The position numbers and the translations under genes were made by a program. The notes under the pieces are model-generated. The model had not been told where the DNA came from and searched no databases. It saw nothing but the letters and a program-made list of their open reading frames with translations. From the NCBI GenBank assembly GCA_030549335.1, contig CM060195.1, forward strand, positions 25,424,874-25,488,873: DNA of 64,000 bases, written 5' to 3'. This DNA comes from Pontederia crassipes (taxonomy: Eukaryota; Streptophyta; Magnoliopsida; Commelinales; Pontederiaceae). Position 1 is the first letter of the stretch. Each line of letters opens with the position of its first letter. Shown piece after piece: positions 54,366 through 64,000 of this stretch.

Positions 54366-55856
54366 TGATAAAATAGTTCAAAATTTTAATTAGGAACAAT
54401 TTGGTCTTTTAACCAAAATCCTCATGATCTCCCATAGTTAAAGACTCCAAGTACACTTGTTAATCCCTTTTTACCTCATTGTACACGTGACAGCTAGGGC
54501 TTGAGGAGGAACTAAGGGAACAAGGAGGAAGAAGAAGAAGAAAGAGAAGTGTAAACCAAATCCCTCTCTTCGCTCTCAATGGTGGCATGATTGGATTGGG
54601 AGATCCAAGAACACCTTAGTTCTTGGTAGGAATTATGATTGAGGGACTTCAAGTGCTTCTCTAAATTTGATTTTGGCTTCATGCCTAGAATTTTTAGATT
54701 TAATGGCTAGGGTTTGTGTATCCATGATTATATTCTTTCATGTTGAAAGGGATGAATCCTCAATCATAAAAATTGCATGATTTTCCATGTTGTTCATGTT
54801 CTTAAGGTTCTCTAATGCTTATCAGGATGGACGACAAAATTTTGGACCATGGCACGACCGTGATGGCCCTCGGAATGATCGTGATCGAGCCGCAGAACCC
54901 AACAGAGAAAAAGGGCCATTCACCCCCATGATAGTCAATGTCACGATTGTGAAAATCCAGGCACAGTCCTGACCGTCCTAGTCATGATCGTGAGTGAGAC
55001 GAACATGCCAACTGCTTCCATGCCCATGACAAATGCTATCACGATTGTGACGATACAGAGCATGACTGTGACCGCCTTGGTCATGATCGTGAGTGATGAA
55101 TGGTTGACTCACGATCGTGCACATGGGACACGATCGTGACGAATGACATGGCACGACCATGACATAACTAACACGTCCATGACCAACAAAGGTGCCGATG
55201 TCACAGTCACGGGCGTGACAACCATGTCACGGCCATGACCGACCGATATTGACCTATATGGTATTTTAAATCTTATTTTCAAAGTATTAATAATATGTAT
55301 TGATGATTGTTGATTGTATATCAACCTAGATATGTGTATTGCATGTTCCCACGTAATTAGGCTAAAATCTAAAGATTGAGTGACGTAAATGTTTGTTGAT
55401 TGCAAAACATAATGAACCCAATTGTGGATGATGTTGGATGTCGACCATCAATTGCCCTTTATCAATTTTTCCTTGAATGATCGTTACACATATCGATGGT
55501 GTGTCATTCTGATGTCTCCCTCGGGAGAGAGTTTTCCATAATGGTCGTATCACACATCAGTAACAGTGTGTGCATTCTGATGTCACCTTCGGGCAAGAGG
55601 GGACCATTGTCTCCAAGGCTTAGCTAGCTTATTGTGAGGGCAACGATGTAAATATCAACTATTGTAAGATATAACGTTAAAACGATCCAACGATCGAATG
55701 AATGGAATGATACCCACGAAAGTGGAAGTCTGAAAGGGTTATGAAGCAATCCTGAGGAAAGTAATGAGACAATGGTAAAGGTAGGTGCAAGTCACTTAAA
55801 GTGCCTATGGAATTGTATGATTGTTATGAATGTTCCCATACTAAATGTATGATGAT
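54366..55856 (+). repeat. Element C 3' LTR, first part
   Basis: It aligns with 542 to about 2050 including the near-palindrome cluster (54835-55245) and is cut by element I. It has a tract at about 55485-55610 with a small duplication (GTGTCATTCTGATGTC, GTGTGCATTCTGATGTC) absent from the 5' LTR. Confidence 0.85.
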
Positions 55857-57373
55857 TGATGGCTTGTGTTTTTATACCTCTTTTATCACGGAAAAAGGCA
55901 TTATATTTCCTCTAGTAGTATACAAATACAATCTGAACTATATATATTTAGCCCTTTCTCCAACTTCTCAGAATATCAAGCCATTTGACCATTTTCAGCT
56001 CACACTTATGTATTCATGGTATTTCAACTGATAATGCTCTCTCTGTCACATAGGTGGAGATGATTAATTCTTCATAAAGTGTTGCCTATAGGAAAGAGCA
56101 CGAGGGATGCAACACAATGGAGGAAATGTATTCCATATTTGGACAAAAAGGCTTTGAACCACAAGACAAGAGTCGCTCGCCTATATGTACTACCTAGTTG
56201 ACAGAATAAGGGGGAATCAGGAGGCAGGATACTAGCTAGACATCTATCAAGCATTGAAAGGCTGAAGATCACATCAAGCCACGTGTCATGAATCGAATGA
56301 GGGATCACAAGAGGAGAAGAAGTATAAGAGGGCAGAGGAGACAACAATATAGGGGGATCTGGGGGGAGGAAACACAACGAGAGAGAAGGGAGCGACTGAG
56401 GAGGAAGAAGGAGTATTTGCACTGATGAGGAGGGTTGGATCATCTCCTAGGAGCTCACTCAGCACCATGAATCTTAGTTTTAATCTTTGTCTTTGTTTTT
56501 GCACTATCTTATTGCATTAAGTTTACTCCTTCTAGATAATCAGCCCATGAGGCTGAGGCGATATTTATGGATTCGAATTTGGTTTTGATACTTCTATGGA
56601 TTTTGGATGTTTATTTTGCATAGCATTAACTCTATTACTTATCTGTGTTTCGAGTTCTTTTCCTTATGTGATGATTCCCTGAGAAGGGGCATATGTTGTA
56701 AACAATCTAGCTATGAGCCGAAAGATTAGCAGATTGTAGAAGGGAGACTCTTGAGTGTAATCCTTATCTTTCCAAAGGGTGAATCGAGAGAGGAACCCCA
56801 GGGACTTCTGATGTAGCTTTGCTTAGATAGCAAAATGACTTGGTTCGAACACGAGAATGGGAGAACCGAAGGATGCTTTTCATGAGAGTGAGAGACATTC
56901 ACTTTTAACATTGTCATCTGAACGTGGATTGTAAGGAAATAGCATCTATTCACCAAGTTCACCAAAAAATGATCCCTTGTGCCCTTTGCATATCATTTGA
57001 TAACATAACTTTTAATCCTGAGACTAGTTCATTTTAGATTATCAAAGTTAAACATAAAAATGACCAAACAAATTATAAACCCAAAATATTTTAAATACAA
57101 ATCATTACTTTTCAGTTGTTCATGTTTATTTGTCATTCACCCCCACGAGACCGAACTCCTCCGATATGATAGTGAAACACGTCCAATACTCTCCTTGTGG
57201 TTTGATCCCAATCTGTACATCGATGACGGTTGTATACTTATAACCTGAGATTATAGTTGGGATTATAAATTTAAAACTTATTTATATTTCTGCAAAAGGA
57301 AACCCGATCTCCACGTATCTGTATCTGGTGTGCAAACATTGATTATTCCATAAGTGCGTTATCTTGCACAACA
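55857..57373 (+). repeat. Probable 5' LTR of element I
   Basis: The start TGATGGCTTG is where similarity to the C LTR stops, with ATGAT (55852-55856) as possible target copy. The end ...CACAACA lies six bases before a primer site. There is no second copy in the window to confirm it. Minus-strand ORFs at 56072-56504 have no recognisable features. Confidence 0.5.
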
Positions 57374-57379
57374 AGTTTT

Positions 57380-57397
57380 TGGTCTCATTGCCTAGGA
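57380..57397 (+). other. Element I primer binding site, worn tRNA-Asp type
   Basis: TGGTCTCATTGCCTAGGA has six mismatches in 18 to the D primer site, but the position, the AGTTTT spacer before it and the gag after it support it. Confidence 0.55.
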
Positions 57398-57548
57398 GAG
57401 TTTTGAATTTGTTTTTCTAATATTGTCGATCAAGTCGAACGTCACTGCACCCTTTGCATTTGTTTGTTCCTTCTTATAATTAGTTTTCTACAAATTCTTT
57501 GTTACCCATTACTTTACTTGTTAATACCCTTGGTTCTATGAATTGTGC

Positions 57549-59280
57549 ATGTCAAATTTCGCTAATGAGGATGAAGAATTCTTGGACCTTGAACATGAAA
57601 GATGCCGAAATCAACGAGTCATGAGAGCTCATGAAGAACATATGAGAAAAAGAGCATGACTAGTAAAAGAAGATCTGGAGATGGCAAACAACCCTAACAC
57701 TTTGCGACCTCTATAGGAATTTTGTACACCAAATATTCTGGGTCTATCCTCTAGAATTGCTCGACTGGACATTCAGGCCAATAATTTTCAGCTGAACCCA
57801 ACACTACTATTTGTCTTGAGCAACAATGGGTATGCGGGACTGCCTAACGAAGATCCAAATCAGCACTTCACTACATTTCTTGATATTTGCGATACCTTCT
57901 TTTTTATATGCTATCAAACTCAGGCTAAGATTTCGAGCCAAACGTGGATTCGATCTCTGGAGACTAAAACTATTCGGACATGGGATGAACTTCTGTCAGC
58001 CTTCTTGACCCGTTTCTTTCCTCCTAGAAGGATCCTAGCAATGAGAAACTAGATCACACCGTTCTACCTATGGGAAATAGAGTCAATTTATGAAGCTTGG
58101 GAAAGATTCAAGGATATGTTGAGGAAGTGTTCTCACCATGGATTTATAAAATGGATGATAGTTCTAACATTTTACAGTGGTCTTACGCCTCAATGCAAAA
58201 GCACCTTGGACTCTGCAGCGGGTGGCACATTTATGAGCAAAACCCTAGAGGATGGATACCAGTTGATTGAAGAAGTTAGTAATAATCACCATAATTAGAT
58301 GCTAGAGAGAACAAATCGTCAATAACCGAATTCTGAAAAGACACCAAAAATGAATAACTGGGATGAGTTTTCTATCATAGTTGAAGGGCTTATACAAAGA
58401 GCGATGAATCAATATAAACCTACACAATCGGACTTCTCCAATGTATGTTTAGCAGAAGTCGTGCCTATCAGCCTAAATCCTAACCCCACCTGGTGTGATA
58501 ATTGTGGGTCACCATATCATATGATAACCAATTGCACATCGATTGTCTATCAAATGCAGGAAGCAACCGATGAGCAAATGAATGCACTTATATCTTATGG
58601 TCGATATCAAGGAGGACAGCAACAACATCATGGTGGACAAAAACCGTGGAAGTCCTTTATCAAATTCAGTCTGCTCTTCTCTTATGGTGGCAATAACTAT
58701 CAAGGAGCACCTCAGTCTCGACCACCACAATATCAAAAACCTTCAACACCACTTAATACACCACCACCTTACTTAGCACCACCGCAACCCCCATCATTTA
58801 AACCGAAAGTACCTGTTTAAGAAAAATCTAACCTTGAAACCTTGCTAGAAAACTTGAAGCAGCAAAGAACAACAAAATGAATTTATGCAACAAATGTCTT
58901 CAAAGCTTGAGAGTCTTGCTACACACAACAAGATACTTGAAAATTAGATAGCTTTGCAAGCCAATTCATCTTCGCGCATCCCAGGAACCTTTCCAGGCCA
59001 ACAAGAAGTAAATCCTCAGGAACAATATAAAATGATTGAGCTACAAAATGGAAAACAACTCAAGGAGCGAATGAAACTCGAAGAAGTTCAAATACCCAAT
59101 TCTTCATATAGTTCAAAAGATGACACCTTAAGAAGTACTGGAGCGGAAACAAGAGAGCAGTTCGGACCTCAACTCCATTCTTTTTCCGCAGAGGCTTGCT
59201 AAATCCTAGAATGACTAGCAATTCACTCCATTTATGGAGATCATAAAGAAACTGCATGTCAATATTCCATTTGTTGAAAC
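57549..59280 (+). pseudogene. Element I gag, broken
   Basis: ATG 57549 starts MSNFANEDEEFLDLEHERC. Capsid follows: GYAGLPNEDPNQHFTTFLDI, then FLTRFFPPRRI, YEAWERFKDM, CSHHGFIKW, LDSAAGGTFMSKT. The zinc knuckle CDNCGSPYHMITNC (about 58497) fits CX2CX4HX4C exactly. A Pro/Gln-rich part and PGQQEVNPQEQ follow; the LRSGK of other elements reads LQNGK. Stops at 57658, 57714, 58050, 58296 and 58323 and a frameshift near 58840 disable it. Confidence 0.78.
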
Positions 59281-59880
59281 TATTTAATAAATGCCCTCTT
59301 ACGCCAAATTATTGAAAGATATTGTATCGAAGAAAAGGAAGATAAAGACCATAGCTCTAACTAAAGAGGCAAGTGATGTCATTCAAAATAATCTACTGCC
59401 AAAATTGAAAGATCCTGGGAGATTTTGAATACCCTGTGAAATAGGAAATCTCCAAGTAGATAGAGCCTTATGTGACCTTAAGGTAATTTTCAGTTTAATA
59501 CCCTTATCCCTCTGTAAGTGATTGGATGCTGGTGACTTAAAACCAACTAACCTAACTCTCCAGCTTGTAAATAGGTCAGTTAAGAGACTCCATGGCATCT
59601 TAGAGGATATCCCAATCAAAGTTGGCAAATTCTATATTCCTACTGATTTTGTAGTACTGGACATAGAGAAAGACATCAATGTACCTATGATCTTATGACA
59701 CACATTCCTTGCCAAAGCTAGAGCAGTTATAAATGTAAAGAATGATCGACTCTCATTTCAATTAGGAGAAGACCGAATTGAGTTCAACCTTCCATAGACC
59801 ATGAAATCTTTAGTGTATGAAGATTGTTGCGAAGCATTTGATGTGATAGATGAGCCACTAGAGAGGTTGTTTCATTAATC
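59281..59880 (+). pseudogene. Element I aspartic protease, broken
   Basis: Homologous text starts MPSYAKLLKDIVSKKRK-like at about 59290. The active-site block reads CDLKVIFSLIP, so the DLGAS catalytic context is lost. The flap-side block is also damaged (MIL then a stop, then FLAKARAVINVK). Stops at 59426, 59518, 59696 and 59795. Confidence 0.72.
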
Positions 59881-60310
59881 GCAACTCTAGATCATCTTCA
59901 AAAGTGTCTAACATCTGAAGTGAGTGAGCATATTGATGATCCTCAAGGACAAATCTACTCGGTCATGATGAATTCTCATGATATTCTTCCTCAAGAACTA
60001 GATATGTCCCATCCTTTCGATCCTGTAGTCGAGACTTCTCCAACTACCAATGTTCTTCTAAAACTGGAAACGAAGGAGCTTCCCTCCACTTTGGGGTATG
60101 AATTTCTGGATGAAAACTCTACGTTGCATGTCATTGTCAATTCTGCTCTAAGGAAGGATCAGACGGTCGACCATCTTGTTGTCCTTAGAAGACATAGAAA
60201 AGCCATTGGATACTCCATGGCCGACATTAAAGGTATTAGCCCCTCCCTTTGCATGCATAGATACCCACTTGAAGACAACATAAAACCGTTTAGGAAGGAC
60301 AACGAAGACT
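59881..60310 (+). pseudogene. Element I linker before reverse transcriptase
   Basis: It contains YEFLDENSTLHVIVNSALRK and YSMADIKGISPSLCMHR, the same linker as in B, E and F, and is frame-shifted near 60295 into the RT start (LNPILQEVVKKEVLKLL). Confidence 0.72.
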
Positions 60311-61330
60311 AAATCCTATCTTGCAGGAAGTAGTTAAAAAAGAGGTCCTAAAACTTTTAGATTCGAGCTTAGTGTACTCCATCTCTGATAGTTAATGGGT
60401 GAGTTCAATTCAGGTAGTTCCAAAAAAATATGGGACGATAGTAGTTGAAAATTCAATGGGGAGCTCATTGCTACCCAAACAACCACAAGTTGACGAATGT
60501 GTGTTGATTTTCGAAAATTAAATAAAACCACAATAAATTATCATTTTCCTTTACCTTTTATTAATCAAATGATTGAAAGACTTGCCATGCATGACTACTT
60601 TTACTATCTTGATAGTTTCTCTAGTTTTCTGCAAATACCTATACATCCTGTTGAACAAGAGGAAACTACCTTCACTTGCCCATATGGTACCTTTGCATAT
60701 CGAAGAATGCCATTTGATTTATGTAATGCACTAGCTACTTTGTAATGTTGTATGACATATCTTTTTTGACTTCATAGAAAAAATTATAGAGGTATTCATG
60801 GATGATTTTTCCGTCTATGAATCCTCCTCTCAATGTCTAACAAATCTTGATCGAGTGTTACAGAGATGCGAAGAAGTTAATTTGGTTTTGGATTGGGAGA
60901 AGATGCAGATTTCAACTTTGGTGATGAATGCCTTTTCGCTTTCAATCTGCTACGAAAAACACGCTCCCATTATGCAACCTCCAGATTGGGCATTTTCATT
61001 TCAAGTTATGTGTGATGTTAACGATTTCTCAGTTGAGGCTGTACTGGGCTAGGAAGTGAATAAACTTATGCATGTCATCTACTCTGCCAGTAAAAAGCTT
61101 GATCTAGCTCAGTAGAATTATACAACCACAGAAAAGGAACTACTAGCCATGATCTATGCTATGGAAAAATTCAGATAGTATCTTGTTGGATCCAAAACTA
61201 TCATACATACTGACCACTCTGCACTTCGACATTATTTGCATAGAAGGAAGTCAAACCTCACCTCATACGATGGATCCTATCTCTGCAAGAGTTCGACATT
61301 GAAATTGTGCACAGATGTGGTTTCGAGAAT
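60311..61330 (+). pseudogene. Element I reverse transcriptase and RNase H, broken
   Basis: Fingers MCVDFRKLNKTT (60497), palm YFYYLDSFSSFLQIPIHP and [19 protein letters not shown], catalytic VFMDDFSVYE (about 60793; FMDD variant). After LDWEKMQIS the text jumps to the region before RNase H (IMQPPDWAF), so the thumb and connection are deleted. RNase H has MCDVNDFSVEAVLG in place of CDAS, and keeps HTDHSAL. Several stops and frameshifts. Confidence 0.78.
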
Positions 61331-62690
61331 CAAGTGGCAAATCATCTATCTAGGCTAGAGCCATCACTAGGAATAAAGGACACCTCACCACCCATACGGG
61401 GTACTCTACTTGATGATTGCCTCCTGTCTATGACTCAAGTACCATGGTACGAGGATATAGCCATCTACTTAGTAGGAATAGTACCATCATACCTCACAAA
61501 GTACCAGAAGGAAAATTTAAGGATGTCAAGCACTATTATTAGAATGATCCCTTCCTATTTAAAGAATGCTTAGATGGGATGTTATGTCGATGTGTAGCAG
61601 CTGAAGAAACCAAGGATATCATTGATTCATGTCACACACTAGCCTACGGCGGACATGGGAGTACCCAGCACATAGCTACTCGCATTCTCCAATCTGGATT
61701 CTTCTGGCCAACGCTTTTCAAAGACGTCCATCAATTTGTTTCCTCTTGTGATAGTTGTCAAAGATCGGGGAATATTGGACGACGACAGGAAATGCCCTTA
61801 CATGGAATTCTTGCAATAGAGTTATTTGACATATGGGGAATAGACTACATGGACCCTTTCCCAAATTCTGGAACTTACAAATACATATTGGTCACTGTTG
61901 ATTATTTCTCCAAATGGGTCAAGGCAGTTATAATTGTAAAATGTGACTCTCATTCAGTCTAGAAGCTCTTCACTAAAGTTATCTTTCCCCAATTTGGTAT
62001 GCCCAAAATAGTCATAAGTAATGGTGGTCGACATTTAATTGAACGACAATTTGAAAATTTCCTGAGGAAATATGACATCTCTCACAGAACATCCACACCA
62101 TATCATCCTCAGACCTGCGGACAAGTAGAACTATCTAATCGCCATATTAAGAATATCTTAGAGAAAGTGGTTTCTCGATCACTGAAAGATTGGAGTTCTA
62201 AATTAGATAATGCACTATGGGCTTTGGACTGCATTTAAGACATCCTTAGGAACTACTCTTACAAATTAGTTTACAAAAAAGCTTGCCACCTACTGGTTGA
62301 AATTAAGCACAAGGCACATTGGGCGATGAAGTTATTAAATACAGACATGAAGGTTGTAGATGAACAACGATTACTGCAACTCTCTGAGTTAGAAGAACTA
62401 AGATTGTTGGCCTACGAGAACTCTCTCATATATAAAAAGAAATCTAAGTGATGGCATGATAAGAAGATCTTGAGGAGATATTTTAGTGTTGACGACCAAG
62501 CACTTTCATTCAATTCAAACTTCAAATTCTTCCTTGGCAACTGAAGACTCGATGGTTTGATCCTTTCATTATCACTAAAACCTTTGATTCTAGAGCTATT
62601 GAACTTGCAAACAGACAAGGCGAGCACTTCACAGTCAATGATCAGCGTGTGAAATATTATATCTTAGGTATTTCATGGAACGGTACAAAA
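61331..62690 (+). pseudogene. Element I integrase, broken
   Basis: The zinc-binding region is nearly intact (HTLAYGGHG, CDSCQRSGNIGRR, 61640-61790). The core has WGIDYMDPF (first Asp), VISNGGRH (the second catalytic Asp is Asn here) and QVELSNRHIK (Glu). KDWSSKLDNALWAL and the C-terminal LLQLSELEELRL follow. Stops at 61960, 62236 and 62449 and frameshifts are present. The Asp-to-Asn change alone would abolish strand transfer. Confidence 0.8.
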
Positions 62691-62747
62691 CTTTACTCTC
62701 ACTCCACCTGACGTATCCCCAACCTAACTGGATGTAAGAATGTATAG

Positions 62748-62787
62748 CTACAGACATTAAAGATAGCGCTCTTGGGAGGCAACCCAG
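62748..62787 (+). other. Post-pol motif and hairpin of element I
   Basis: GACATTAAAGATAGCGCTCTTGG begins the block; the stem is CTTGGG AGGCAA CCCAG with a weaker base than in D and E. Its survival in such a worn element argues that the motif is ancient in this group. Confidence 0.62.
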
Positions 62788-64000
62788 TTTAATAATTAGT
62801 ATCAAGATTAAGTAATAATTAATAATATTTTACTAATTTGAAATATAATAAAAGAAAAAAGCAAAAAAAAGAAAATAAAGTAGCACGTATCTCGCCTCCG
62901 GCGAGAACTTAAAGTTTTTCGAAATGGATAACAACCATCATGTGACTAGAACTTGGCGTTTCTAATCACATTTGTCTTTGGCAAAAAGTACTGGAATTTC
63001 GGCCAAGTTCTGGCCCAAGTTCTAGTATCAAACACAGCCTATAAGAATAAATTTGTTCTTTGCACATTATTGTTCTTCAATTGCTGTGGGTTGGAACATT
63101 ATTTCTCTACTTTTTCAAATTTCAAATAACACTCTCACAATGAACAAAATGAAAATGATTGCATTTGATTGGCTAATTCCTATTCTCATACTATTTGGAT
63201 GCATGAGTCAGAATAAGAGATTAGTTTTTATGTAATTCTAATACCAACCAGCCCCTGATAGGAGTGATATTAATGTTTTTGGAATGGTAATAGATGCCCT
63301 ACTTCTAATTGAATTCAAAATGCATTTGTCAAATTTTAATAATTAGTGCCATTTATTTACATAGACGAGGTTTCCTTGTATACCTCGACACAAACAATAT
63401 TTTCATAATCGGACCGACGACCGGACCGGACTCCTTATTAGGTCACGATTGAACCGATCCAACTGGGTTCGACTAGATTGAACTGAATTTCATCAAAATA
63501 ATATTATTTATAATAATTATAAAGATATAATATAAGTTATATGATATAGTATATGAATATTGTACTGATAACTTATTAATAATATTAAAAATTAATATAA
63601 CATATTTTTTATTTATTGAAAGTTTTAATAATGATTAACATATAAATATAAATAGATTATTACTAATTTAATATTTATTATTTATTGATAATAGATGCTA
63701 TATTAATAAATATTATCTTAAATTATTCTTTTTCTTTTTTCTTTAACATTTTTCTTTTTATTTTCTTTATTTGTGTCCTTTGATAATTTTCCATTTTAAT
63801 GTCATTCAATTTTTAAATACTTATATTTTTTTATTCAACCCTAATTTAATTTTATACATGTCATATTTCCTTCCTTTTTCTTTTTTTAACTTTCTTATTT
63901 TAACCAAATTTTGTTGAACCGATTTAATCAGTTCGATTCAACCGACTTTTCTCAGTCCAATGTCAAAAATAATTTTATTATCAAATCGAATCGGATTTTC
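62788..64000 (+). other. Right end of window: AT-rich, no gene recognised
   Basis: Probably the 3' non-coding part of element I, perhaps with a small insertion. Two similar direct-repeat stretches built on TTGAACCGAT and GTTCGA are at about 63440-63485 and 63915-63950, with CCGACGACCGGACCGG at about 63413. Poly-pyrimidine TTTCTTTT tracts lie at 63725-63895. The only ORFs are short and featureless. Confidence 0.4.

Larger units (their letters stand above)
542..55856 (+). mobile_element. Element C: Ty3/gypsy chromovirus (Tekay-like), outermost element of the nest
   Basis: C is rebuilt by skipping the elements inserted in it. Its pieces are the 5' LTR (542-2286 and 22555 to about 22929), primer site (22933), pol (23440-24782, 39456-39519, 50048-51537), the chromodomain end (54266-54365) and a 3' LTR start (54366-55856). 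The coding text continues across each insertion once one copy of the target duplication is removed, which is strong evidence for one original element. No gag is recognisable and only the end of protease remains. Many stops and frameshifts make it the oldest layer. Element I cuts the 3' LTR, so the true right end of C lies outside the window. Confidence 0.88.
55857..64000 (+). mobile_element. Element I: decayed Athila/Tat-like retrotransposon, right end outside window
   Basis: After the probable LTR and a worn tRNA-Asp-type primer site come gag, protease, RT, RNase H and integrase in the usual order (57549-62690) and the post-pol hairpin (62771). It has more stops and frameshifts than B. No polypurine tract or 3' LTR is seen before 64000, so the right limit given is the window edge. 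Confidence 0.75.

Noticed and set aside
56072-56504. Minus-strand ORFs of 123 and 72 codons in the element I LTR
   Set aside because: Ser/Pro/Leu-rich composition from a purine-rich tract on the plus strand; no start context or family.

Overview
The window looks like plant nuclear DNA from a heterochromatic, repeat-dense part of a large angiosperm genome. Nearly all of it is LTR retrotransposons of the Ty3/gypsy superfamily plus two CACTA DNA transposons. Apart from a possible promoter and first codons in the first 541 bases I see no host gene, and no tRNA, rRNA or CRISPR. No species can be named from the sequence.

The window resolves into one nest. The host element, here called C, is a decayed chromovirus (Tekay-like, primer site for initiator tRNA-Met, chromodomain). 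Only about 7 kb of C remains: 542-2286, 22555-24782, 39456-39519, 50048-51537 and 54266-55856. Everything else sits inside it. Element F (2287-22549, minus strand, site duplication GTAAT) is in the C 5' LTR, and element E (from 4479, minus strand) is inside the left LTR of F. Element B (24783-39450, plus, AGTGG) is in the C RNase H region, and CACTA element H (33133-38252, ATA) is inside B. Element D (39520-50042, plus, GATCT) lies 64 bases of C further on. CACTA element G (51538-54262, AAA) splits the C chromodomain. Element I (from 55857, plus) interrupts the C 3' LTR and runs off the right edge.

B, D, E, F and I belong to the Athila/Tat side of Ty3/gypsy: their primer sites match tRNA-Asp, or a decayed form of that site in I. 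B and I carry decayed gag, protease, reverse transcriptase, RNase H and integrase; B also has an Athila-type ORF after integrase. D, E and F form a related group with very long LTRs (2.8-3.5 kb) and no reverse transcriptase or integrase. E and F keep gag and protease. D keeps only a gag N-terminal stub and a roughly 480-residue ORF of unknown function, ending in a tail shared with E. These three must depend on enzymes from another element, so D/E/F look like parasites of an autonomous Athila/Tat relative.

The most unusual structure is in the D/E/F LTRs. A block of AAGTTATC/GATAACTT motifs lies upstream of a TATA box, and downstream of it a degenerate tandem array of about 180-bp units. The array has 5, 7 or 9 units in E, F and D, which accounts for their LTR lengths. 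One LTR (12054-15331) is an E/F recombinant whose crossover falls in a GATAACTT motif. Conserved hairpins follow pol and precede the polypurine tract, and a second polypurine-like tract sits about 0.9-1.0 kb upstream of the 3' LTR in four elements.
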